Positions 22,851-30,682 of a stretch of DNA of 34,452 bases are shown here, in pieces (the first letter of the stretch is position 1; every line of letters begins with the position of its first letter). The DNA comes from Fibrobacter sp. (lineage in GTDB: Bacteria; Fibrobacterota; Fibrobacteria; Fibrobacterales; Fibrobacteraceae). The position numbers and the translations under genes were made by a program. The notes under the pieces are model-generated. The model saw nothing but the letters and a program-made list of their open reading frames with translations. It made no database searches and had not been told where the DNA came from. The stretch covers positions 1 to 34,452 of the forward strand of contig NZ_JAFWOM010000167.1 in assembly GCF_017545445.1 (NCBI RefSeq), written 5' to 3'.

Positions 22851-25800
22851 CGCCATTTTGCTTGCATCGCTGCGGACGCATTCGACTTTTCCGGCAAAGA
22901 AGCTGTACGCGGCAGGCACAATAAAGAGCGTCATGAACGTCGCGAACGTGAGGCCACCCGCAATCGCAACACCCATCGCAATGCGGCTCGGGGTGCCGGT
23001 CATAATGAGCGGCACCGCGCCCAACACCGTAGAAAGGCTCGTCATGAGAATTGGGCGGAAGCGGCGTTCCGCCGCCATACGAGCCGCCTCAAGCTTGCTG
23101 CAACCCGTATTTTCTGCAATCTGGTTTGCAAATTCCACAATCAAAATACCGTTCTTCGTCACAAGAGCAATCAACAAAATCAAAGCGATTTCGCTAAAGA
23201 TGTTGAGCGTCTGCCCCGTGACGTACAAGCTTACAAGAGCACCCGAAAGCGCAAGCGGCACAGTAAAGAAAATCACGAACGGCGCACGGAAGCTTTCGAA
23301 CTGCCCCGCAAGCACCAGGAACACCAGCGCAAGCGCAAGCAAGAACACCACATACAAGCCCGAAGAACTTTCTTCAAACTCCTTCGATGAGCCACTCAAC
23401 GTCGTGCTCACGCTGGGATAATCCTTCAACAACTTCTTTGCAATACGACGCATTTCTTCAACGCCATCGCCAATCGTCTTGCCCGGCACAAGGCCAGCCT
23501 GAATTGTAGCAGCGCTAAAGCGGTTGTAACGCGGAAGCGACGGCGATGCCGACTGTTCCTTGTACGTAATAAAGTTGTCCAAACTCACCAGCTCGCCCTT
23601 GCCGTTCTTGACCGTAAGCATCGAAAGGTTTTCCGGCGTATCGCGGTACTGGTAACCGACAGCGCCAATGATATCGTACTGACGGCCATCCTTATAGAAA
23701 TCGCCATACGTCTGGTCGCTAATCGCAAGCTGCACCGCCTGCGCAATATCATTCACAGACACGCCTTCTTCATTTGCCTTGTCGCGCAAAATCTCGATAT
23801 GCAATTCCGGCTTCGTGAAACGCAAGTTGCTGTTCACCACGCTGAACACAGGACTTTTGCTCGCCGCCTCTTCGAATTTCGGTACGAGGTCGCGCAGCAC
23901 TTCGATGTTCGGAGCCTGCAACACGAACTGCACTGGGAGTCCACCGCGCTGCGTACTGATGCTCTGCGGTTCAAACACCATCACGCGCAAATCCGGGTAT
24001 TCATTACCGAGCACCTGAATCGCACGGGCAATTTCGCTCTGCGGACGGCGAGCTTTTTTGTCGTCGTTCAAGAACAAACGCATTCTCGAATTGCCTGCAT
24101 TCCAAGCCCCCGCCTGGAATTCCGAATATTCGTTCGTATCGAGAATAGAAATCACCTCGTCAGCAAACTCGTCTGCCATGCGTTTCGTTCTTGCGAGGTT
24201 CACGCCTTCGGGCATGCTCATGTTCACCATGACCGCATTCGAATCTTCTGTCGGCGCCATTTCACTACTCATGTTGTTAAAGCAGTAATACGCTGCAAAG
24301 AAAAGTGCCGCCACAATCGGGAACAACAGAAAACGCATCCGTAAGAATCCGCCCAGCAAGCGAGAATAAAGCCCATTGAAACCGTCAAAGAACGGTTCCG
24401 TGATGCGGAAGAACCATCCCTGCTTCTGGCGTTTCAAAAATTTAGAACAAAGCATTGGAGAAAGCGTAAGAGCGCACAAAGTCGAGAGGAACACCGTCCC
24501 GATCATCACCGCGACGAATTCACGGAACAAAAGCCCCGTCGTGCCGCCCAACGCAAGCACCGGAATGAACACCGCCATCAACACGACCGATGTCGCAATC
24601 ACCGCAAAAAAGATTTCGTTTGTTCCTGCAATCGCGGCCTGCTTCGGAGTCAATCCGCTTTCAATCTTGTGATAAATGTTCTCCACAATCACAATAGCGT
24701 CATCGACCACAAGCCCAATCGCCAAGACCATCGCCAAAAGCGTAAGCACGTTGATACTGAACCCGCAAAGGTAAAGCACAAAGAAACTTCCAATCACGGA
24801 CACCGGCACAACGACCATCGGGATAAACGTCGTACGCCCTTCACGGAGGAACGCAAAGATAATCGCAATCACAAGCACGAACGCAATAAAGATGGTCTCC
24901 ACCACCTCCTTAATAGAAGCGCGAATGTTAATCGAAGTATCGCGACCGTAAAGCAGTTCCACGCTTTCCGGGATTTCACGGCGGATGTCTTCCACACGCT
25001 TATAGAATTCGTTTGCAATTTCAACGTGGTTGCTGCCCGGCTGTGCCATAAGCGCAAGCGTAATCGAGTTCTTGCCATTACGTCTAAAACCAGTGCGCGT
25101 ATCCTTCGGCTCGTAATGGATGTCCGCCACATCGGAAATACGGATAACTGTTCCATCGGCAGCCGTCTTTACAGCAATGTTGCCAAACGATTTCGGGTCG
25201 AGAATTCGGCCAAGCGTACGGATTGAAAGCGTCGTTTCAGAGCCTTCAATAGAACCAGACGGAAGTTCCAAGTTGCCCTGCTTTAAGGCAGCCGCCATCT
25301 GCGCACCCGAGACGCCAAGAGCCTGCATACGCACCGGGTCAATCCACAGACGCACCACCGGGCGCTTTTCGCCCCAGATTGCCACTTCCGAAACGCCGTT
25401 AATGGTCTGCAAGCGTTCCTTCACGTGGTTATTTGCGATTTCGGAAACTTCCATCGGGTCAAGCTTATCGCTCACCAAGCTCACCATCAAAATCGGATCG
25501 TTGTCGCTATCGGACTTATAGACCGTCGGTTCATCAACGTCATCCGGCAAACGACGACGCACACGGCTCACGCGGTCGCGGATTTCGTTCGCAGCCGCTT
25601 CCAAGTCCATGCCCGTTTCAAATTCAATGCTGATGTAAGAGAAGCCGTCGCGGCTTGTAGAAGTCAAAGCCTTGATGCCAGACGCACTGTTGATGGAGGC
25701 TTCCAAAATTTCAGTCACTTCCGCTTCGACCACGGCAGCATTTGCACCTGGGTAAGAAGTACGCACCTGAATCAACGGATAATCGACGTTCGGATATTCA

Positions 25801-25904
25801 CGAATGCCCAAAGAACTCAGTCCAAAGAAACCGAGCAACAAGATGACAAGCGCCATCACGGTCATGAGGACCGGGCGACGGACGGAGAGCTGGCTTACGC
25901 TCAT
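22848..25904 (-). CDS. RND efflux transporter, HAE1/AcrB-type inner-membrane pump
   Basis: 1018 residues, full length for a hydrophobe/amphiphile RND pump driven by the proton gradient. The N-terminal block SVRRPVLMTVMALVILLLG and REYPNVDYP are typical. Two large periplasmic loops alternate with helix bundles. The proton-relay pair lies in the fourth helix (VDDAIVIVENI). The second half repeats the fold, with FANQIAENTGCSKLEAARMA and the conserved PILMTSLSTVLGAVPL. The start overlaps the stop of the adaptor gene by one base (TAATG), with GAGG seven bases upstream. Substrate cannot be told. No TolC-like outer-membrane partner is encoded in the window. Confidence 0.95.
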   Translation of the reverse strand: MSVSQLSVRRPVLMTVMALVILLLGFFGLSSLGIREYPNVDYPLIQVRTSYPGANAAVVEAEVTEILEASINSASGIKALTSTSRDGFSYISIEFETGMDLEAAANEIRDRVSRVRRRLPDDVDEPTVYKSDSDNDPILMVSLVSDKLDPMEVSEIANNHVKERLQTINGVSEVAIWGEKRPVVRLWIDPVRMQALGVSGAQMAAALKQGNLELPSGSIEGSETTLSIRTLGRILDPKSFGNIAVKTAADGTVIRISDVADIHYEPKDTRTGFRRNGKNSITLALMAQPGSNHVEIANEFYKRVEDIRREIPESVELLYGRDTSINIRASIKEVVETIFIAFVLVIAIIFAFLREGRTTFIPMVVVPVSVIGSFFVLYLCGFSINVLTLLAMVLAIGLVVDDAIVIVENIYHKIESGLTPKQAAIAGTNEIFFAVIATSVVLMAVFIPVLALGGTTGLLFREFVAVMIGTVFLSTLCALTLSPMLCSKFLKRQKQGWFFRITEPFFDGFNGLYSRLLGGFLRMRFLLFPIVAALFFAAYYCFNNMSSEMAPTEDSNAVMVNMSMPEGVNLARTKRMADEFADEVISILDTNEYSEFQAGAWNAGNSRMRLFLNDDKKARRPQSEIARAIQVLGNEYPDLRVMVFEPQSISTQRGGLPVQFVLQAPNIEVLRDLVPKFEEAASKSPVFSVVNSNLRFTKPELHIEILRDKANEEGVSVNDIAQAVQLAISDQTYGDFYKDGRQYDIIGAVGYQYRDTPENLSMLTVKNGKGELVSLDNFITYKEQSASPSLPRYNRFSAATIQAGLVPGKTIGDGVEEMRRIAKKLLKDYPSVSTTLSGSSKEFEESSSGLYVVFLLALALVFLVLAGQFESFRAPFVIFFTVPLALSGALVSLYVTGQTLNIFSEIALILLIALVTKNGILIVEFANQIAENTGCSKLEAARMAAERRFRPILMTSLSTVLGAVPLIMTGTPSRIAMGVAIAGGLTFATFMTLFIVPAAYSFFAGKVECVRSDASKMA

Positions 25905-26995
25905 TACTCTACCTCATAATTGATCGAGTGGCGAAGTCCTTTAATCTTTACATCTGCACCCGGACGGAGACTCACAATGCCTGAGACAATCACCGTATCG
26001 CCCACATCAAGGCCCGAAAGCACTTGCACGGACATCGGCGTACGGAGTCCCGTCGTGATGTGTTTAATCTTAGCCTTGCCGCCTTGGTTCACAAACACGT
26101 AAGCCCCTTCCCTATCGAGAATCATCGCTTCGGACGGAATCGTAAAGCTTTGCACGTTACTTGCTTCCATGGCGACATTCACGCTCACAAAGCTCCCTGC
26201 GATGAGTTCGCCCTTTGCATTATCGACATCGACCATCACTCGGCGGGTGCGGCTACTTTCAGAAATCACAGCATCGAGAGCCGAAACAATCCCCTGCTTT
26301 TCCACATTGCGTTCAGAATCCTTGAGCGAAATCTTGTCGCCCACTTTAATCACGGAAGCGTAACGTTGCGGAAGCGCAAACTTCGCCTTGAGGCGATCGA
26401 CTTCGCTGAGTTCCGCAATCGGCGTCCCCGAATTGAGCCAAGCGCCCACAGACACATCCACAAAGCCAAGCTTGCCGCTAAACGGCGCACGAACTTCGGT
26501 CTTTGTCAGTTGAGCACGAATCAGTTCAACGCTAGCCTGAGCGGACTTAAGCGACGCCTCGACAGATTCCAAGTCCTGCTTGGTCGCACCGTTCTTTTCA
26601 AAGAGACCGCGAATACGCTGTTCCTTCTGTTCGGCGAGCATCTTGTTCGATTCCGCCTGCTTGAGCTGCGCACGGAGTTCAGAATCGTCAATTTTTGCAA
26701 GAAGTTCGCCCTTCTTGACGAGCGCACCATCTTTCGCCTTGAGGCTTACCAAACGGCCCGAAGTTGCCGCCGAAAGCGAAACGCTATTCTTCGGCACAAG
26801 AGTCGCCATTGTCTGAAAAGTCTTGCCCTGCGAAGAAAGCTCAGCCACATAGCCTTCGACATTCAGCACACGCTGAGCACCACCCTTTTTTCCACCATCG
26901 CCTTTGCCACCTGGAGCACCCTTAGCGGAATCGTCTTTACTACCACAAGCAACAAGCAGGAGAGATGTCAAAGCAAGAATAGGAAAATATTTCAT
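25904..26995 (-). CDS. RND efflux adaptor (membrane fusion protein), lipoprotein
   Basis: 363 residues. Lipoprotein signal LLLVAC with the lipidated Cys at 17, then a Gly/Lys-rich spacer. The split lipoyl/barrel-sandwich domain (SGRLVSLKAKDGALVKKGELLAKI and later EVRAPFSGKLGFVDVSVGAW) brackets an alpha-helical hairpin (about 108-155). The beta-barrel and membrane-proximal domains follow. It links the inner-membrane pump to an outer-membrane channel across the periplasm. It is the first gene of a two-gene operon. A 13-base palindrome (27004-27016) sits just before the start, where no Shine-Dalgarno is visible. Confidence 0.94.
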   Translation of the reverse strand: MKYFPILALTSLLLVACGSKDDSAKGAPGGKGDGGKKGGAQRVLNVEGYVAELSSQGKTFQTMATLVPKNSVSLSAATSGRLVSLKAKDGALVKKGELLAKIDDSELRAQLKQAESNKMLAEQKEQRIRGLFEKNGATKQDLESVEASLKSAQASVELIRAQLTKTEVRAPFSGKLGFVDVSVGAWLNSGTPIAELSEVDRLKAKFALPQRYASVIKVGDKISLKDSERNVEKQGIVSALDAVISESSRTRRVMVDVDNAKGELIAGSFVSVNVAMEASNVQSFTIPSEAMILDREGAYVFVNQGGKAKIKHITTGLRTPMSVQVLSGLDVGDTVIVSGIVSLRPGADVKIKGLRHSINYEVE

Positions 26996-27003
26996 AATAG
27001 AGA

Positions 27004-27016
27004 GCGGCAGTGCCGC
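27004..27016 (-). promoter_or_regulatory. Palindrome in the leader of the RND pump operon
   Basis: GCGGCA-G-TGCCGC, perfect six-base arms around one base, ends eight bases before the adaptor ATG (26995). It could be an operator half-site pair, or an RNA structure too tight to fold well. A longer hairpin with arms CCATAATC / GATTATGG (27053-27079) lies further upstream. Confidence 0.35.
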
Positions 27017-27119
27017 AGTTAATTGTTACCAGCCAATGACTAATGACCCAGTTCCATAATCCACGTTTAGATGATTATGGGTTACAATTGGTTGCAAAAT
27101 TTAGAAAAAAAGCAGAGTC

Positions 27120-28235
27120 TCAATCCCACCCGAACTCAGAACGGATCCAGACGCTCAAACTTTCAGCATCCACAAGCGCTTTTTCCTTAACCGGGTGAAA
27201 ACCTTGATTCGGTTCAAACGAAAACCTGTACACCCCCATGATTCCCTCGCCTTCAAGAGTCGCCTTAACCACATCCAGATACTGGCGGCATTTGACCAAA
27301 TGTTCCTCATGCAACATCGGACCGTCCAGCAACACAATCTTTGCATCCGCATGATAAGAACGTATCTTTCGAACAAAATCAACAGTCGTTTTTACAAACA
27401 TTGTGGAATCGTTCTTTCCACTTGCAAAATCATTCGTTCCTAAGTTTATCACGACTATATCAGGATGCCACTTGCTATGATCCCAAAGATCAGACGACAA
27501 TGATTCCGATGATGTTTTGTTATACATAATGGGCAGAGTCTGTTCTTTTGAGCCATCCAAGTTGACATAAATTCCGTGCCCACCGCAGCAGATGTTATGA
27601 TCTTCTGCATGGAGAATTCTTGCGGTTTGCCCTGCATAGCTGTAGAACGAACTTTCATTGATTAAATCAAAATCTTGGCCAAGCACAGGCACCAAGACAT
27701 CCTCGCCACAAGTGATGGAATTTCCGACAAACTCAATTTTTCGTTTAGGCTTGGGAGGCAAGAGTTCCTTTTCTGCATTTCCAAACACATGCATTCCATA
27801 CACATACCAATCGCCAAAATTGCTTGCGCTTCTTTTATACAAGGTAACAACATGTGTATCCTGAGGCAAATTCGATACCACGGGCACGATAGAAGGAGCA
27901 CCATGTTGAGAATACGTCAGTTTTATCAGAGACGACGGTGTTTCTTCCCCATCCACAAAGACATCTAAATAAACGTTATTATTCGTCCCAGTTTTCAATT
28001 TCAGAGCAGTCCCGATAAAAGCAATCGTAATCGAGGACGCAGACCATGACAAAATTACGAATTCACCGCTTTCATAATTGGCCCGCCCAGAAATCTGCAA
28101 CAAATCCGAATCATAGGGGACCCAAGTCCATCCCTCCTCCAAAGGTTCATTCGACGAAGTTTCCAAGTCTAGCGTACTGTCGCTGCATCCGGAAACCAAA
28201 AGCAAAACGGCAAGCAATCGAGCTAAATATTTCAT
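27120..28235 (-). CDS. Lipoprotein SGNH esterase, carbohydrate esterase family 2-like
   Basis: 371 residues. Lipobox LLVSGC (Cys17), then a Glu/Ser spacer. An N-terminal jelly-roll-like domain (about 35-155) precedes an SGNH hydrolase domain with the nucleophile block VGNSITCGE (S173), LGTND (266-269) and GFHPV (H347). This two-domain layout matches CE2 acetyl esterases, which remove acetyl groups from hemicellulose or oligosaccharides. The lipid anchor suggests cell-surface or periplasmic action. The gene stands alone between the RND operon and the DUF5683-like pair. A run of seven T on its strand about ten bases past the stop may help termination. Confidence 0.85.
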   Translation of the reverse strand: MKYLARLLAVLLLVSGCSDSTLDLETSSNEPLEEGWTWVPYDSDLLQISGRANYESGEFVILSWSASSITIAFIGTALKLKTGTNNNVYLDVFVDGEETPSSLIKLTYSQHGAPSIVPVVSNLPQDTHVVTLYKRSASNFGDWYVYGMHVFGNAEKELLPPKPKRKIEFVGNSITCGEDVLVPVLGQDFDLINESSFYSYAGQTARILHAEDHNICCGGHGIYVNLDGSKEQTLPIMYNKTSSESLSSDLWDHSKWHPDIVVINLGTNDFASGKNDSTMFVKTTVDFVRKIRSYHADAKIVLLDGPMLHEEHLVKCRQYLDVVKATLEGEGIMGVYRFSFEPNQGFHPVKEKALVDAESLSVWIRSEFGWD

Positions 28236-28302
28236 AAACTACAAGTTTGAAGCTTATGGCTTGTTGTTGTTTTCTAAAATTCCAGCCCCAGAATTTCGGA
28301 TT

Positions 28303-29010
28303 CTAGAACTTCACATTCATCATGAGAGCTCCGCCATCGTTATAAAATTCCGGTTCAAACTGAACACGGCTAGAGAACGATTTGCTGGAGGTCGCACGGT
28401 AAATGCGCACGGCATCAAGCATGGAAATCACACGATTCAGAATCAACGCCCCTACAGACACCTGGAATACGATACGGCTTATGCGATAATGACGCATACG
28501 GCTCTTGAACTCGTCGATGTGATTCGTCGATTCTGGATTATCGGAACTGCCCCAGTCCCACTGGATATCGTTCGAATATTCCTCGTCAACTTTTTTGTCA
28601 GAACGGATCATCGCTTGGTTGTAATCCTCATCCATGTCCGGCGAAGAGTTCTGACCGAACACGCCAGATCGACTGCGATAAGACCCCACCGTGTTCAAAA
28701 GCGAAACATTCTTGCCTCCGGTAAATCCCGCATGGCGAACCGCATAGTTATGGGCTGACGTCACATAGCGGTCCCCTACCACATACGAACCAATAGCGAC
28801 AACCCACAGCGCAAGGTCTGTCCACACGAACGGACGCACCAGTTCCTTTTCGTTCAAGTACAACTCGCCCATACCTGGCAAAAGAGCCGAAGCTCCAACC
28901 GCAAGGAAAATATTCTTATCGCTATTCTTATAAACGTTCTCATCGACGCTCACCACAATTTGCGAGAAAGCGGCAACAGAAGCAAGCAGTATGGCAAGAA
29001 CTAAGCGCAT
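28303..29010 (-). CDS. DUF5683-like envelope protein, shorter paralogue
   Basis: 235 residues with signal peptide (about 1-16, AAFS/Q). The hydrophobic block LAVGASALLPGMGELYL, with nearby membrane segments, corresponds to LFLSLLVPGAGQIYVGG of the upstream gene. Both proteins also share the late motif LILNxxxSxxDA. These features resemble DUF5683, whose function is unknown. The start at 29010 is preferred over 29040 because it overlaps the stop of the upstream gene by one base (TAATG), has GGGGA six bases before it, and begins the signal peptide directly. Probably an inner-membrane or periplasmic partner of its neighbour. Confidence 0.75.
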   Translation of the reverse strand: MRLVLAILLASVAAFSQIVVSVDENVYKNSDKNIFLAVGASALLPGMGELYLNEKELVRPFVWTDLALWVVAIGSYVVGDRYVTSAHNYAVRHAGFTGGKNVSLLNTVGSYRSRSGVFGQNSSPDMDEDYNQAMIRSDKKVDEEYSNDIQWDWGSSDNPESTNHIDEFKSRMRHYRISRIVFQVSVGALILNRVISMLDAVRIYRATSSKSFSSRVQFEPEFYNDGGALMMNVKF

Positions 29011-30596
29011 TAGAATCCCCAGTTCGCACGAACTTCCCAACCGAAGGAATCCGTAAAAGACACACCGCTATCAAAATGCAAACGGTCGAACCAAGAAACA
29101 TCTTCTTCGTAAAGAACCTTGTTATGGGCATTCGCGGTAAGAGCGGCATCAACGGCAGAGACAATATGGTTCAAGATCAAACCGCCAATGAACCACACCT
29201 GCATGTCAGCATAGTCATTTGCCTTGCTACGCATCGAACGGTACTTCTTCAAGCGCTCGGATTCGCCCAGCGGAACCGTTTCGGAATTCGGGTCGCCAAG
29301 ATTGAGACTGCTAGCCACAGCCGCCTCGGCATCATCCCAACCCAGCACATAGGAACCTTCAGAAATCAATTGGAACACTTCGGACTCGTTATTAAAGCCC
29401 TTGACATTCTTGATTTCATCCCCTAGCGTTATATCCTTATTACGGTCATACTCGCTAACAAAATTAGAAGAATGCACATAGTCATCAAAGAACAGGGCGT
29501 TTTCGTGATAACATCCGCCATGATCCGCAGAGCCGTAAATAGCCTCGCAGAAAGACTTGCGCGTTCCCATGTAACGGTTGTTAAATTCACTGCCATAGAG
29601 ATCGGCATCCGTTTCGTAGAGGTCTCGCATAACTCTTTCAAAACGTCCAATGGAATAATGCTGCTTCGCAAAGCTCTTGTACTTTTTCACCTGATCGTTG
29701 TACTTGTGGATGGAGAAGTAGCCCCAGCCACTCCACATAAACACTTCCAAAGCTAAATACACGCCCCCACGGACATACGTAGCCGTATTACCACCCACAT
29801 AGATTTGCCCCGCACCAGGCACTAAAAGCGAAAGGAACAACGCCTTACGCGGATTCTTGTAACGGCCCTTCATTTCGTCAATACCATGCACCTTGGAAAC
29901 CTTTACCGGTCCCAGCAAATCGCGACGGCTCATGCTATTGGACGAAGCCGCAACCGAGCTGCTGCTCAAATTCGTAAGGCCCGCCGCCTGAGCTTGAGCC
30001 AGAGAATCCGCCCGTCTTGAGGAATCCGCTTGAGCACGAATCCTTTCGGCTTCGGCAATTGCGGCTTCTCGCATCAACGAATCACGAGTTGCAGAATCCA
30101 GAACAGACGTATCGGCAACAGCGACATCGGGCGCTACGGTCGAAGAACTGAGAACAATTTCGATCGAAGAACTCGATTCCGCCGGAGCAACCGACGATGA
30201 ACTTTCAGCAGCAGAACTGACAGCCGCAGATGACGAACTCAAGACAACCACCGAGGAACTCGCCCCTTCGACAGGTTTGCTTTGACCTGGCACAACACTA
30301 GCAGGGACCATAGAAGAGCTTGAAACTGCTATACTGCTAGAAGACTTAGATTTTGATTTTTTAGCAGAAGAACTTGCAGGAGCCTTGGCAGAAGAACTAG
30401 CCGGTGCAGGAGCAACTTCCTTTGCCGCAGAACTTGCAGGAGCTATAGCTTTAGCCGCAGAACTCGCCGGAGCCGTAGCAGGCGTTTTAGCCGTAGCTTC
30501 TTCTTCAAATTCAGCGAAAAGATCTCGCACCTGACCAAAAGAGACTTGGGCGAGAGACAAACCTAAAAAAAGAGGTAAAAGAGCAAACTTGCGCAT
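29010..30596 (-). CDS. Large DUF5683-like protein with Ser/Ala-rich spacer
   Basis: 528 residues. Signal peptide about 1-21. Residues 35-225 are low complexity, with many PASSSAK and SSSS runs of the kind used as linkers in Fibrobacter secreted proteins, plus a short charged helix (AAIAEAERIRAQADSSRRAD). The conserved domain follows: NPRKALFLSLLVPGAGQIYV and a second hydrophobic stretch, then a soluble region with several Tyr/Asp, and finally LILNHIVSAVDAALTA. The domain resembles DUF5683. The long flexible spacer could reach across the periplasm or cell wall. It is the first gene of a two-gene unit. Confidence 0.75.
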   Translation of the reverse strand: MRKFALLPLFLGLSLAQVSFGQVRDLFAEFEEEATAKTPATAPASSAAKAIAPASSAAKEVAPAPASSSAKAPASSSAKKSKSKSSSSIAVSSSSMVPASVVPGQSKPVEGASSSVVVLSSSSAAVSSAAESSSSVAPAESSSSIEIVLSSSTVAPDVAVADTSVLDSATRDSLMREAAIAEAERIRAQADSSRRADSLAQAQAAGLTNLSSSSVAASSNSMSRRDLLGPVKVSKVHGIDEMKGRYKNPRKALFLSLLVPGAGQIYVGGNTATYVRGGVYLALEVFMWSGWGYFSIHKYNDQVKKYKSFAKQHYSIGRFERVMRDLYETDADLYGSEFNNRYMGTRKSFCEAIYGSADHGGCYHENALFFDDYVHSSNFVSEYDRNKDITLGDEIKNVKGFNNESEVFQLISEGSYVLGWDDAEAAVASSLNLGDPNSETVPLGESERLKKYRSMRSKANDYADMQVWFIGGLILNHIVSAVDAALTANAHNKVLYEEDVSWFDRLHFDSGVSFTDSFGWEVRANWGF

Positions 30597-30630
30597 ATGT
30601 CCCTAAAATAGCAAAAAATACAAGCAAAAC

Positions 30631-30660
30631 AAAAAGTCCCGGAAATAAATCCGAGACTTT
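30631..30660 (-). terminator. Terminator of the MBG-repeat gene
   Basis: On the minus strand AAAGTC-TCGGA and TCCGG-GACTTT pair around TTTATT with one mismatch, and the stem runs into a T-rich tail. It lies between the MBG gene stop (30683) and the next gene start (30596). Confidence 0.75.
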
Positions 30661-30682
30661 AGACATCTAAATTTTATAAAAA

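Noticed and set aside
28261..28302. Terminator after the shorter DUF5683-like gene
   Set aside because: An imperfect hairpin can be drawn (TTCTA.../...TAGAA), but there is no T run after it on the minus strand.
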